DNA from: Rickettsiales bacterium
GTDB taxonomy: Bacteria > Pseudomonadota > Alphaproteobacteria > Rickettsiales > CANDYO01
Length of the DNA stretch: 64,000 bases
NCBI GenBank assembly: GCA_025210695.1
Contig: JAOARE010000020.1
Location: 62,001-126,000, forward strand
Direction of reading: 5' to 3'
Made by a program: the position numbers and the translations under genes. The notes under the pieces are model-generated. The model saw only the letters and a program-made list of their open reading frames with translations. It made no database searches and was not told the DNA's origin. This document shows, in pieces, positions 1 to 9,959 of this stretch. How positions within the stretch are numbered: the first letter of the stretch is position 1; the number at the start of each line of letters is the position of its first letter.

Positions 1-1
1 C

Positions 2-3000
2 GTAGAAAATTTACTACAAATTATTGATAAAGAAAACCTTGAGCTATCGTTGGTTGGTCAGTTAAATCAGATAAAATTATTTAATGTTTTAGGTTATTTT
101 TATACTCAGATTGGAGGGGGACGTGCCCAAGAGTCTGAATACTGGTTAATGCAAGCAAAGGATAAATTTGAGCAAGTTACGGGCTTAAAAAAAGATATAA
201 TAGAGCAAGATCTTCCTGTATTGAGTGAACAAATTTATAATCATTTACAAAACTTCGCTTTAACTAATAGAGATGAATTAGAAAGCTTCTACCCAAATTT
301 AGGAGTTGAAGGGAAAGAGTGGGTAGGATTGAAAACTCTGCAGAGTTATTATTTTACAGAGCTCTATGTATCAATTCTTTATTCTTTAGGTAGAACTTAT
401 TTTTATGATAAAAAAACTTATATATCACGTATAGAAATATTTAAGGGTCATCTACAATTAGCAAATGAATTAAGCCATATAATAGAGAAGAAAACAGATA
501 TAAAAATAATTCATCAATATCTTACAGAAACAAACGGATTATTGTATTTTGATTTAGAAGATAAAAGTAATAAAGATATAATATCAAATGTTGTAAGTAG
601 ATATAATAGTTTAGCAGAAGATAAGAACTACTATTATGAAGAAGGTAAGTTAAAGAAGCAGCCTGAGGATATAAATGCAATATATAGTAAAATAACATGT
701 TATAAACAAATCGTGTTAGCTTGCGATCTTTTAAAGAAGTCAAACGAAGCTAGGCAGTATTTAGATAAACTAGAGTTGCAGTTTCAAGCTTTAGAGCAAA
801 AAGGGCGTAAATCTGAAAGAATAGCCGGTTTCTATAACCTCAGAGGCAATAACTTTTTAGAAGATATAAGTAGTGGAAATTTAAAATTAGCAAGAGAATC
901 TTTCTTAAGGGCATATAATGAAGAGAAATCAAAAACACAAAATATAGGAAAAACAGACTACCCCTTGTTTGACGCATGTATAGGTTTAGGAAGAGTAGAG
1001 TTAAAACGTAATAATCATGAGAGTGCCCAATTATATTTTAATGAAGCAAAAGCTATTGCAGATATATTATACCCAAATGGTAATACAAAATTAGAAGAAT
1101 TAAGACTTGAAAAAGATAACCATTTGCAAATAAATTCTTTAGGAAACGTGTTTGTTGTTTTTGATCATGATAGTTATAGACAAGCACGCTCTATTAATGA
1201 TGTGTCAACTCAACTTAGACTAATGCAAGAATTAGCTTTAGCATATAGAACGAAAGCAATTGAAAATAGTGATGAATTGGCCTATGCAAAAGCTGGTGGT
1301 CTAATTAACTACTGTATTAATTTATGCAAAGATAAAGATGGATTGATAAATGAGGAGTTTAGAACAGATGTAATATTATTTGATAAGCAATTAATAGAAA
1401 TAGAACAAGAATATCTACTAACGATCTCGAAACAAAAAAAGGAATATAATGCAGTTAATGATGCAACTTTAAGATATAAGGCTAAATTAAAAGAAATTAG
1501 AGATATTGCTAAAGCAGAGTTACATAGGATTGGTCAAGAGTATAAAGTGCATTATGTAGAATCTGGAGAACTTAGTGAAAGTGATAAAGTTGTAGAATAT
1601 GAAAAAAGTGAACAAATAAAATCTCTATTTGGTGATATTACAGAAAAAATGAAATCTTTGATAGAGAGTATGATAATTGATTGCCAAGTAGTTTTAGGAG
1701 ATGCTCCTTGTGAATATGCAATTATAGCATTTGGTTCAATGGCAAGAAAAGAAATGACTCCATTTTCTGATTTTGAGTGGGGTATTTTATTAGAAGATAC
1801 AATAAATGCAGTGGATGATGCCTCTAGGAGAGCAAAAAGAGAAGAGGTAGAAAAGTACTTCACTGATTTAAGTAAGTATCTGCTAATTAAAATAATAAAT
1901 CTAGGTGAAACAATATTGCCTTCTTTGGCTATTGCGGAACTTAATGACTATGATAATAGTAAAATAGATGGCTCTAGATTCTATGATGATAATACCCCTA
2001 GAGGATTTAGTATGGACGGATTAATGCCTAGCGCAAGCAAATGGCCATTAGGTAATGTGCATGTGAATAGTATTGGACCTGAACAAAGATTCAAATTAAT
2101 TGGGACAGCTTCAGAATTGGCGAAACTGCATGATAAAGAACACTATTCAATAGACAAACACTTTACAACGGTACTTAGCACAGTGTCGTTAGTACATGGT
2201 AGCATTAATGCTGAAGAATTAGTTGATGTATTTAGAGCAGCTACAATGGAAGAATTAAACAAACCAAGTGATCAACCTGATAAAACAATACAGGAAAAAA
2301 GAGCTCTACAGCTTCTTACTGAAGCTTTAGAGCAACATGGCTATAATGGTGGAAAATTTGGTGAAGAGGGTCATTATTTTGATGTTAAGCAATTATATCG
2401 TATTCCTAATCTATTTATTGAACATTTAAGTTTATATTTTGCAATTGAAGGTAATAGTGTATGGGAAAAGTTAGAATCGTTACAGCTTAAAGTTATAAAC
2501 AGAGATTCTGATCAAACTATATTTAGTCCAGTTGGAGCAAATAATTTAAAAATTGCTTCTTCTATGGTGCTCTCTTGGAGACTAGATGCATATTTAGAAC
2601 GAGGAGAGCAGAAAGATGACATAATATCCTTAGATGAGGGTGGATTAGCAGAAGGAAGATTAAATGAAGTTTTAAGAATAAACAGGGCAGAATTATTTAG
2701 AATATACTATAGTTTTACTTTGTTTACTGATCATTTAAGGAACTTCGTAAATAATGGAGGGCGGAAAATTATCGTAAAAGAAGATTATTATGATAATAGT
2801 GATTTTGCAAGAGGCGGTATATACAATAATTTTCTAGAATTAGATAAAGCATTGGAGTGCTATAAAAAAGACGAAGAAATAGTTCTAGCTGAATATGGAG
2901 AAGCTTCTCTTGAATTTGCTAATAATCTTATAAACAGGGGAGCTGTATATATAAACAAAGGAGAATATGGCACTGCGCAAAACTGTTTTGAAAATGCGCT

Positions 3001-6000
3001 AGCAATAAAGCGAATTAAAGAAAATGTTCCTGCGGAAATGGCCATACTTTATGGTAGTTTAGGAAGTGTATGTAATAGTCAAGGTAAGTCTGACGCAGCA
3101 TTAGAATATTATACTCTAGCCTTAGAGAAGGCACGCAACATAAGCCCATCTAACCCTTTGGTAGCAAAAGTTTTATTAATGATAGGTAATATATATTATA
3201 GCCGAAATAACGATAATGAAGCATTGGTATATTTTAGAGATGCGCTAACAATTCAGCGAGAAATAAATCATCCTGATGTTTCAGTAACTCTTGATAATAT
3301 TGGTTCTATACTTAGAGAAAGAAAAGAATATATAGAGGCAATGAGATGTTTTAGTGAGTCATTATCCGTGCAGGAACGTAAATTAGGAAAAGATCATCCA
3401 AATATTGCAATTACTCTTAACAATATTGGAGTCTGGCACAGGGTACAAAATAACTATATTGCTGCTGCAAAATTTTATGAAAATGCATTAAAAATTCAAA
3501 AACATAGATTGCCCCTTGATCATCCAGATATTGCTAATACGTATAATAATATAGGAAATCTACATGCTTGCCAAAAACAGCATCAAAAAGCGTTATCATT
3601 CTTCGATGATGCTCTGTCCATTAGAATTAAGCAGGGAGAAAATCATCAATCAATTGCTACAATACAGCTAAACAAAGCAAAAGCATATCGCCAACTGGAA
3701 TTATATGAAAAGGCCATACAGCCTTTCAAGGAAGTTTTAAGAATTTGGAATAATCAACCAGGTCAACATAGTCTAGAGAGAATGTGTGAAATTGCTGATG
3801 TGTTGTCTAGTTTAGGTTCAGTGCAGTTTGCTCTTGCACGAGAAGAAGAGAAACAAGTTGAATCTTCAATTACTATGACAAAATATGAAGAGGCTGTAAG
3901 TAATTATAGAAATGCTCTGAGGATTTGGAAAGAGTTGCAAGAGCAAGATACTTTATTCAGCGTGGAAAGATTATGTGAAGTTGCAGATACTTCAGCTGAA
4001 TTAGGGCTTGTACAATTCTTGTTAGCACGTATGTCAGCAGAATTAGATAGTACTAATGAACATGTAGAAGAAAAACTAGCTGAGGCAATGGCTATGGTGC
4101 GTACTGCAAAAGAAATTTATGAACATAATAAGCCAAATCACGTCAACTATGCAAAAACACTTAGATGTTTAGGGGATATTTATGATGCTTATGGTGATAA
4201 TTTATCCTCTATTAAATGCTATAAGCAGTCTGCTAATTTATTATACATTGAAGAAGGTGAATCTGAAAAATTTAGTAATTATTGTCTAAATTATGCAAAT
4301 TCTATAGCTTCAATCGAAGATGTAAAAGAGCAAAGAGATCTTTTGGTAGAAATAATCGTAACATATAGAATCAATACTCTAGCACCTCAACATCCACTTC
4401 AGCAGATAGTTCCAGTATTCGTACAAATTTCAAAATATTGTGCACAAGTAAGCTTTGATGGAGGTGAGATTGATGAAGCAATAATGATATTAGAAGTAGT
4501 TGATAATCTTTATCCTAATATGTTTGATATTTATCAGGAGTTAGAACAATACCGCCACATAAAAGTAACTAGGACTGAAGAAATTACTAACCCAGAATTA
4601 ACCAGTGCTATATTATCTAATAGACAAGGTAATTTAGTGCAAGAAGATGGAATAGAAGAAAAATCAGAAATTATAACAACAGAAGGTACAACAAACTCTC
4701 AATTAGTTGAACAGCCTGAGAAAATTGAAAATAGCAAATCAAGCAATGATGTTGAAATCAGACATATGGTGCAAGTATCTGATAACCCTCTATTAAATCA
4801 TCCACAAATACATCTAATATTTCAGGTTGCTTATAAAGCTGGAAAAATAGAGGCAGTTAATAAAATAATTGATTTAGGCATGGAGCAAAAAGCTTATCAA
4901 AGTTTAATTGAGGATATAGAATTTGAAGGAGTAGATGTAGCAGTTTCTAAAGCTGTATTACCTATAATCCCTCAAAATGATTTAATACTACTTACTTGCG
5001 ATACTACGTTTGTAAGTTCTACAGAAGAAATGTTAGATTCAAACCAAGAGTACTATAGTTTTGATATATTGAATCAATTTATAGGATGGACTTCAAATAA
5101 ATTAGATTTAGATGTGGCTTGGCAACTTAGAAAAATCTTATACCAAAAAGAACTAAAACAATTCAATCACATACTACATAATAATAATATTGGTAAACCT
5201 ATAGACATTTTAAGAACTCCTAGTGACTTTAGGAAAACTGTTTTACTAAAACTTCACCCAGATAAAGGTGGTAATCCGCAAGACTTTATTTTTGTTAAAG
5301 GTTTGCAAGAAAAGCTATCTCAAGAGATAGATATAAATCAAAAACTAGCTGACAAGGCTCAAGCTGTTCAGCCTATGCTTTATAAAGCAGGAATTGTTTT
5401 TAAGGGACTGGATACAGCAGTAGATACGGCTAGATTAATATATGAGCCTACAATTGAGAACGTTAAGAAACTAGCTTTTGATACTAGTTATCTTTATGGT
5501 ATGTATCACGGGGTGAATGGTTATTCTAGCATAGTAAGTGCAACAGATATTTTATATAAAGCTTACCAAGGTGAATATACACAAGCTCTTAAACAACTAA
5601 CAACTACAGCTAGTTATATGGCGTTACCTATCATCATTGAATCGACAGGTCCTTATCTTAGCTTCACCTATGGAGCTGGTATAACTTTATACAGTGGGTA
5701 TATTGCTATTACCAATCTATATTCCTTTTACCAAGAATATGGTAGTGTGAAATTTGAACTAAAATCAACCACGGCATATAAAGATATTACTAAAGTCGTA
5801 TCAAGTTCCCCGCTACAGCAAATATATGATTTTGCTGTAACTTCTAAGCAATATCAAATTAAAATAAATAATATTAATTTAGATTTAGAAAAAACAGCCA
5901 TAAAAACTCAACTAGAAGCAAAAGGAGATTTTGGTAAAAAGCTGTATGAGTATGTTTATTCTCCAATTTTAGATGTGAAATATGATTTATTAAACAAAAT

Positions 6001-6244
6001 TATACTAGGTGAATTAACTGAAGAACAATTTGAATCTCTAAGGGCAAAACATATTAAGATAACTATAGATAATCAAGCCTATGATCACTGTATAGAGATA
6101 AACAGCATAAAAGAGTTTAGTTATGCTGGTAATAGCGCTACTAATAGAGAAAGCTATTATTGTTATAACGAAGAACAACAGATATTAGATCACATATTGG
6201 TTGGTAAGAATTTAGAATATGTTGAGATAATTGAAAGAATATAG
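2..6244 (+). CDS. Giant TPR protein with nucleotidyltransferase motif, J-like domain and hydrophobic C-terminal module (5' end outside window)
   Basis: The frame is open from base 2, so the TTG at 50 is unlikely to be the true start and the gene begins upstream of the window. Numbering from that TTG, residues about 555-640 carry a nucleotidyltransferase-type motif (FGSMARKEMTPFSDFEW: GS followed by an SDxE acid pair) as in GlnD/DUF294-like enzymes. Residues about 930-1240 are kinesin-light-chain-like TPRs (about 42-residue repeats with 'NNIG' and 'A..YY..AL' patterns). Residues about 1715-1755 resemble a J domain with HPDKGG. Residues about 1772-2064 form a module with a hydrophobic centre (about 1860-1905) that is clearly homologous to the C-terminus of the ATPase at 37704-43049 and resembles latrotoxin-CTD-like domains of endosymbiont toxins. 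No signal peptide can be judged. Probably a secreted effector or toxin acting in a host cell; the function is inferred. Confidence 0.85.
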   Translation, partial: VENLLQIIDKENLELSLVGQLNQIKLFNVLGYFYTQIGGGRAQESEYWLMQAKDKFEQVTGLKKDIIEQDLPVLSEQIYNHLQNFALTNRDELESFYPNLGVEGKEWVGLKTLQSYYFTELYVSILYSLGRTYFYDKKTYISRIEIFKGHLQLANELSHIIEKKTDIKIIHQYLTETNGLLYFDLEDKSNKDIISNVVSRYNSLAEDKNYYYEEGKLKKQPEDINAIYSKITCYKQIVLACDLLKKSNEARQYLDKLELQFQALEQKGRKSERIAGFYNLRGNNFLEDISSGNLKLARESFLRAYNEEKSKTQNIGKTDYPLFDACIGLGRVELKRNNHESAQLYFNEAKAIADILYPNGNTKLEELRLEKDNHLQINSLGNVFVVFDHDSYRQARSINDVSTQLRLMQELALAYRTKAIENSDELAYAKAGGLINYCINLCKDKDGLINEEFRTDVILFDKQLIEIEQEYLLTISKQKKEYNAVNDATLRYKAKLKEIRDIAKAELHRIGQEYKVHYVESGELSESDKVVEYEKSEQIKSLFGDITEKMKSLIESMIIDCQVVLGDAPCEYAIIAFGSMARKEMTPFSDFEWGILLEDTINAVDDASRRAKREEVEKYFTDLSKYLLIKIINLGETILPSLAIAELNDYDNSKIDGSRFYDDNTPRGFSMDGLMPSASKWPLGNVHVNSIGPEQRFKLIGTASELAKLHDKEHYSIDKHFTTVLSTVSLVHGSINAEELVDVFRAATMEELNKPSDQPDKTIQEKRALQLLTEALEQHGYNGGKFGEEGHYFDVKQLYRIPNLFIEHLSLYFAIEGNSVWEKLESLQLKVINRDSDQTIFSPVGANNLKIASSMVLSWRLDAYLERGEQKDDIISLDEGGLAEGRLNEVLRINRAELFRIYYSFTLFTDHLRNFVNNGGRKIIVKEDYYDNSDFARGGIYNNFLELDKALECYKKDEEIVLAEYGEASLEFANNLINRGAVYINKGEYGTAQNCFENALAIKRIKENVPAEMAILYGSLGSVCNSQGKSDAALEYYTLALEKARNISPSNPLVAKVLLMIGNIYYSRNNDNEALVYFRDALTIQREINHPDVSVTLDNIGSILRERKEYIEAMRCFSESLSVQERKLGKDHPNIAITLNNIGVWHRVQNNYIAAAKFYENALKIQKHRLPLDHPDIANTYNNIGNLHACQKQHQKALSFFDDALSIRIKQGENHQSIATIQLNKAKAYRQLELYEKAIQPFKEVLRIWNNQPGQHSLERMCEIADVLSSLGSVQFALAREEEKQVESSITMTKYEEAVSNYRNALRIWKELQEQDTLFSVERLCEVADTSAELGLVQFLLARMSAELDSTNEHVEEKLAEAMAMVRTAKEIYEHNKPNHVNYAKTLRCLGDIYDAYGDNLSSIKCYKQSANLLYIEEGESEKFSNYCLNYANSIASIEDVKEQRDLLVEIIVTYRINTLAPQHPLQQIVPVFVQISKYCAQVSFDGGEIDEAIMILEVVDNLYPNMFDIYQELEQYRHIKVTRTEEITNPELTSAILSNRQGNLVQEDGIEEKSEIITTEGTTNSQLVEQPEKIENSKSSNDVEIRHMVQVSDNPLLNHPQIHLIFQVAYKAGKIEAVNKIIDLGMEQKAYQSLIEDIEFEGVDVAVSKAVLPIIPQNDLILLTCDTTFVSSTEEMLDSNQEYYSFDILNQFIGWTSNKLDLDVAWQLRKILYQKELKQFNHILHNNNIGKPIDILRTPSDFRKTVLLKLHPDKGGNPQDFIFVKGLQEKLSQEIDINQKLADKAQAVQPMLYKAGIVFKGLDTAVDTARLIYEPTIENVKKLAFDTSYLYGMYHGVNGYSSIVSATDILYKAYQGEYTQALKQLTTTASYMALPIIIESTGPYLSFTYGAGITLYSGYIAITNLYSFYQEYGSVKFELKSTTAYKDITKVVSSSPLQQIYDFAVTSKQYQIKINNINLDLEKTAIKTQLEAKGDFGKKLYEYVYSPILDVKYDLLNKIILGELTEEQFESLRAKHIKITIDNQAYDHCIEINSIKEFSYAGNSATNRESYYCYNEEQQILDHILVGKNLEYVEIIERI

Positions 6245-6446
6245 ATGTAGTCATACACTGACATTTTTGTACAGAAGTGATGGATATAACGATAGACGTA
6301 GAACAAAATAAGCTTTTAAGAAGTAATGCGGTTATGAGGAAGCAAAAATGTCGAAAGCAAAATTAGAAGACAGTGTGAACCCTGAAATATTTGAGATAAA
6401 TAGAGTAGGTGTTGCTACGAAATTAAGTAAGAAAGTTTCTGAAATT
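6245..6446. other. Intergenic stretch with a 50-codon open frame
   Basis: Between the giant TPR gene and the convergent ankyrin gene there is a small plus-strand frame starting with ATG at 6348 and ending with TGA near 6500, inside the ankyrin gene's 3' end. Its translation (MSKAKLEDSVNPEIFEINRV...) matches nothing I recognise. It may be a relic or chance. No GC-rich terminator hairpin was seen. Confidence 0.3.
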
Positions 6447-7442
6447 TCAATTAGCATAGAGCAATTCACTCAAATAGGAATCATCGAAGATACTAGTTGA
6501 TTCTATCATTGTTGGAAAAATAAAAGCATTTACATGTTTTAACGAGCCGGGATACACTAAGCTTGTGTCAACTAATTCAGTGGAAGAAAAATCTAATATA
6601 TTTACGCTGTTGTTTGCGCTTTCTTCAACAGAATCCACCACATTGCCAGATTCGAAGAAAGTAAACATCTTTTCAATAAAATCTTGTTCTATAGATTTCA
6701 TATCATATATTGCTGCTGTCTGTTTTGCATGTTTAATTAAATCTTTAATAGGAGTAGAGTTAATTATTAATTTTTGCATCCACTCTGGAAGCTGATTCAT
6801 CCATGAATAAAGGTTTTTTAAAAGAAAACTAGACAATGAAGATTCTTCAGTTACCTCAATAGAAGAGTTAATATGTCTATCTTGAATGTTCTCTTCGTCA
6901 TCAATAGTTGGTATAAAACTTCTTTGACTTCCATAACTACCATCTTCTGTAATACCATCTTCTTTGTCTATGTTTTGTTGCTCGGAGATATTTTCTCCAG
7001 ATAGAGTTGAATCTTGATTATTATCCTGATTATCATTGTTTTCTATTACACCTTCTATGAAAGTAATAACTTCTTTTAATGCAGTAATATCATCTTCACC
7101 TGTGAAGGTTTCATGTAATTCTTCTATTCCGTTTAAGTTAGCTCCGTTGCATAATAATAATTTGACTACTTCTTTATTATTGGATAATGCTAGTTCTTCA
7201 CTAAGCATATAATAAATAGTTTCTACTAAAGGAGTATATCCATTACTATTTTCTGCATTTACATTAGCTGTAGCATTTATTAACTTTCTAACTAAAACAT
7301 CGTTACCATTTCTTGCAGCATAATGTAGTGCTGTGTAACCATCTTTGTCTGTGCTATTAACATTAACCGAAGGAAGAAGCCTACTAAATGCTTTGTAATC
7401 TGCTCTATCTACTGCATCAATGAATTCTTTTTCTTTAGTCAT
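6447..7442 (-). CDS. Ankyrin-repeat protein with 'LPEWMQ' C-terminal module
   Basis: 331 residues. The N-terminus (about 1-120) holds three ankyrin repeats, including 'DKDGYTALHYAARNGND' and 'NSNGYTPLVETIYYM', followed by an acidic, Asn/Gln-rich linker. Residues about 205-265 contain 'LYSWMNQLPEWMQKLIINS' and then TPIK and AAIYD. The same arrangement occurs in the minus-strand gene at 9960-11015, so the two share a C-terminal domain on different N-termini. Ankyrin proteins of Rickettsiales are often secreted effectors that bind host proteins. There is no signal peptide or membrane segment. It is transcribed divergently from the deaminase gene that starts 172 bases away. The ankyrin call is firm; the effector role is inferred. 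Confidence 0.85.
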   Translation of the reverse strand: MTKEKEFIDAVDRADYKAFSRLLPSVNVNSTDKDGYTALHYAARNGNDVLVRKLINATANVNAENSNGYTPLVETIYYMLSEELALSNNKEVVKLLLCNGANLNGIEELHETFTGEDDITALKEVITFIEGVIENNDNQDNNQDSTLSGENISEQQNIDKEDGITEDGSYGSQRSFIPTIDDEENIQDRHINSSIEVTEESSLSSFLLKNLYSWMNQLPEWMQKLIINSTPIKDLIKHAKQTAAIYDMKSIEQDFIEKMFTFFESGNVVDSVEESANNSVNILDFSSTELVDTSLVYPGSLKHVNAFIFPTMIESTSIFDDSYLSELLYAN

Positions 7443-7614
7443 GTTATTCGCACGTTTTTAACAAAATTCTTAATGTATATTAACTTGATTTCAGTAAATA
7501 ATCAAGCTGTATTTCTATGCTTTAATAACAACTATTGAATAAATTTCTTAATCTGGCTAAACTAGAATTTGTCTTAGAAGTTAGCAAGTAATCTCAGAAA
7601 TATGCACTCATTAT

Positions 7615-8934
7615 ATGAAAGGTAATTCAAGTAGCTCTAGCTATCATAGCCTATTAGGAGTAGAGATATATCCATTAATATCTCCATCAGCAGGGGCTGG
7701 TATGGCTAGTGCGTGTGCTACTCAAGCAAATAATTCCACTACTAAACTTTCTACATTAAAAAACCAAGCAAGTAGAAGAAACCCAACACATCCCCCAGAA
7801 CCTATTCCTGAATGGAGAGAATATCAAGAAGAACCCATGGAAGTAGAATTAGATAGTAGAAGATTAGATTCTATTGCACGCTTAATAACAGGAGGAACTA
7901 CATGTGCTGCTGTAGCATATGATGGAGAAAGACTATTAATTGCAAATAATAATAATGAACCTAATGAAGTTGCAAAATCTTTTTTTAATTTTATAGCTGA
8001 AGTAGCTCAAAACAAGAAAACTTTATCTGAAATGAAGAAAGATCAGGGATTCCACGACCAAATGGCTAAATTCATAGAAGAAGCGACTAATGAATATATA
8101 AGCCGTGGTAATCGTCGTGAAAAAGATATAGGAGAATTCAAACAACGTATTACCAGAGATATGTTGAAAGTTGTGAGCTCTGTAGCTACAGATTCAACTC
8201 GCCCATTTCCTGAAGAAATTACAAATGCTTTGATTACTAAACAAATTGGCTTCATTACTAATAGTAAGCAATATGTTCATGCAGAAATGACTATGCTTGA
8301 TGCGTTAGTAGAATCTCCTACTAAATTCAATGTTAGAGATGAAAAAGTTAATAAAGGTAATAAACCTTTATATATTGGAATTACAAAATTATGTTGTAGA
8401 GATTGTCATGATGCCATAGCAGCATTTAATAAAACTAATAAAGAAATAAGACAAGATAGTCAATCAGAAATAACAAGAGAAGATGCGATAATTTCTTTAA
8501 CTGAACGAGTTGAGCAAGTTGATGACACAAGAGCGCAAACTGAACAAGTTGACGCAAGGGGAACGCATATGACTAAAGCTCGAAAATGGGAAACCCCTAA
8601 TTTTTTTGATAGATGCGATATTATAGGACTGAAAAAGACTTCTAAATTTAGTGTATACGAAAGATATAGTGTAAAAGATAAATATAACGAACTAAAAAAT
8701 AACTTAAGAACAAAAGGATTGCAAAGAAGACAGGAAGCAGATTATTCTGACTCCTCACCAGAGTTATCACCAGATGGGTCTCCAAGTGATACAGTAGCAG
8801 CAATAAGAAAGAGATTAACTTCTAGTACAGCAAATTCGTGCAATGACAAATTATCTGGAGGTATAGGGCCACCAAATCATACACCTCCAACTTTAAAAAA
8901 AGACTTAAGTAATAAGAAATATCATGGAAAATAA
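7615..8934 (+). CDS. OTT_1508-like nucleic-acid/nucleotide deaminase, probable effector
   Basis: 439 residues. The core has the zinc-deaminase signature: H222-A223-E224 in 'QYVHAEMTMLDAL', and C261 and C264 in 'ITKLCCRDCHDAI', with 'TCAAVAYDGERLLIANN' upstream as the strand that lines the pocket. This order and the paired cysteines fit the OTT_1508-like deaminase family first defined from Orientia within the bacterial toxin deaminases. The N-terminal 90 residues are Ser/Thr/Pro-rich and disordered, and the C-terminus is Ser/Pro-rich and basic, as in secreted effectors. It would act on cytidine or adenine bases or nucleotides; the substrate cannot be read from the sequence. It starts 172 bases from the divergent ankyrin gene. 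No immunity gene is evident next to it, which favours a host-directed role over bacterial competition. Confidence 0.75.
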   Translation: MKGNSSSSSYHSLLGVEIYPLISPSAGAGMASACATQANNSTTKLSTLKNQASRRNPTHPPEPIPEWREYQEEPMEVELDSRRLDSIARLITGGTTCAAVAYDGERLLIANNNNEPNEVAKSFFNFIAEVAQNKKTLSEMKKDQGFHDQMAKFIEEATNEYISRGNRREKDIGEFKQRITRDMLKVVSSVATDSTRPFPEEITNALITKQIGFITNSKQYVHAEMTMLDALVESPTKFNVRDEKVNKGNKPLYIGITKLCCRDCHDAIAAFNKTNKEIRQDSQSEITREDAIISLTERVEQVDDTRAQTEQVDARGTHMTKARKWETPNFFDRCDIIGLKKTSKFSVYERYSVKDKYNELKNNLRTKGLQRRQEADYSDSSPELSPDGSPSDTVAAIRKRLTSSTANSCNDKLSGGIGPPNHTPPTLKKDLSNKKYHGK

Positions 8935-8982
8935 CTTTAAAATATCTGTATATTAGTATTTTTTGAAATAATTGTGCAGCAA

Positions 8983-9204
8983 CTACAGATTCTGTTTATT
9001 TTCTTCTGAAAGTTGTTCTTGTATACAAAGTTTTATACGATTACGTTCCGTTATAAGAGCAAAACTTATAGCATCCTGCAGAGTTGTATATCCTGGGCGC
9101 ACAATCCTTTTATCCTCTAAAAAATTTAATAAGCTTAGAGCAAGATAATTCGAATTGGTATCTCTCTTGATAACGGTTGAAGAATATTCATATAATTCTA
9201 ACAA
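8983..9204 (-). pseudogene. Tn3-family transposase fragment (N-terminal, DUF4158-like)
   Basis: A 73-codon open piece reads 'LLNFLEDKRIVRPGYTTLQD' and then a run of 'ALITERNRIK', typical of the N-terminal region of Tn3-family TnpA proteins (normally close to 1000 residues). Nothing of the catalytic DDE core is present on either side, so this is a truncated relic. It lies in a 1-kb stretch of transposon debris between the deaminase gene and the 351-codon gene. Confidence 0.55.
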
Positions 9205-9354
9205 AAATCATTTTTCCAACGCTTGTATCCAAATAGATCACAGATTTAATCACATTGTTAATAATATTCATATTTAGTGATGTTGAAATCATCAAACCTG
9301 CTATTACTAAAGTAACGAGCAAGAATATAATGTACATCTGCTTGCGCAGCTGTT

Positions 9355-9444
9355 TTAATTTAAAACTGTTTTACAATTTTTATCTATTCTATGAATTTGC
9401 ATGATTCTTTTTACTAAATCTATTCCAATTGTGTTAATATCCAT
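9355..9444 (-). pseudogene. IS110-family transposase fragment (N-terminus)
   Basis: Reading leftward from ATG at 9444, preceded by a good GGGAGG ribosome site, the frame gives MDINTIGIDLVKRIMQIHRI and then DKNCKTVLN and a stop. This is the start of the RuvC-like DEDD domain of IS110 transposases (usually 'GIDLAK..FQ.H..D..GK'). Only 29 codons remain. A second IS110 relic lies at 13622-14372. Confidence 0.65.
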
Positions 9445-9513
9445 TCTAGACCTCCCTATTGTTGTGTTATAAGAGCTCAATTGCTCTTAGCTCTAGAAAG
9501 ATAAAGTTTTCTA

Positions 9514-9553
9514 TCTATTCTGTATATAGGGTAGGTCCATACCATTAGACCCA
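9514..9553. repeat. 40-bp repeat, copy 1 (junction of IS relics)
   Basis: This 40-base stretch (tctattctgtatataggg and onward to ccattagaccca) recurs at 14323-14362 with one mismatch. Both copies sit at junctions between transposase relics (here IS110/serine recombinase, there IS110/IS1595), suggesting a shared insertion target or a recombination joint. Confidence 0.75.
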
Positions 9554-9559
9554 TTCAGT

Positions 9560-9940
9560 ATCTCAGCACCAATTCAAATCAATAGGCGATGGGGTAGAAC
9601 TGCTACGATGATTTTACCTAAGAATATTCCCAAAGATGAAGAAAAGCCTTACTATGATCAAGTGCTAATCAGAGCTTTTGCTACGGCCTATAAATGGTAG
9701 AAAGCCTTGAAGAATGATCAACCTATGACTTATGGTAAAATAGCAGCAAGAGAAAAGGTTACTACTGGCTATATGAGTCGTATCTTGCGTCTAAATCAAG
9801 TAGCTCCGAGTATCGTTAATGCAATCATGGAAGGTAGACAACCAAGAGAACTCAAAATACAGGATTTTATGAATAAGACAATTCCTGATTTGTGGTGAAA
9901 GCAGAGACAAGCCCTTGGAGTTATAGAAAAGCATTTAGGT
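9560..9940 (+). pseudogene. Serine recombinase C-terminal fragment with two in-frame stops
   Basis: One frame reads from about 9560 ('APIQINRRWGRTATMILP') through 'VLIRAFATAYKW', a TAG stop, 'TYGKIAAREKVTTGYMSRIL', 'IMEGRQPRELKIQDFM' and 'IPDLW', a TGA stop, then 'KQRQALGVIEKHLG'. This matches the C-terminal tail common in alphaproteobacterial resolvase/invertase-type recombinases (RRGGRK..., ARA..W..., SYVSRILRL..LAPDI, QP..L.L.DLM...P..W..QR). The catalytic serine domain is missing and the frame is interrupted twice, so it is dead. The open piece 9707-9898 is only its middle. Confidence 0.6.
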
Positions 9941-9959
9941 TAAAATACTTTAAGTCCAT

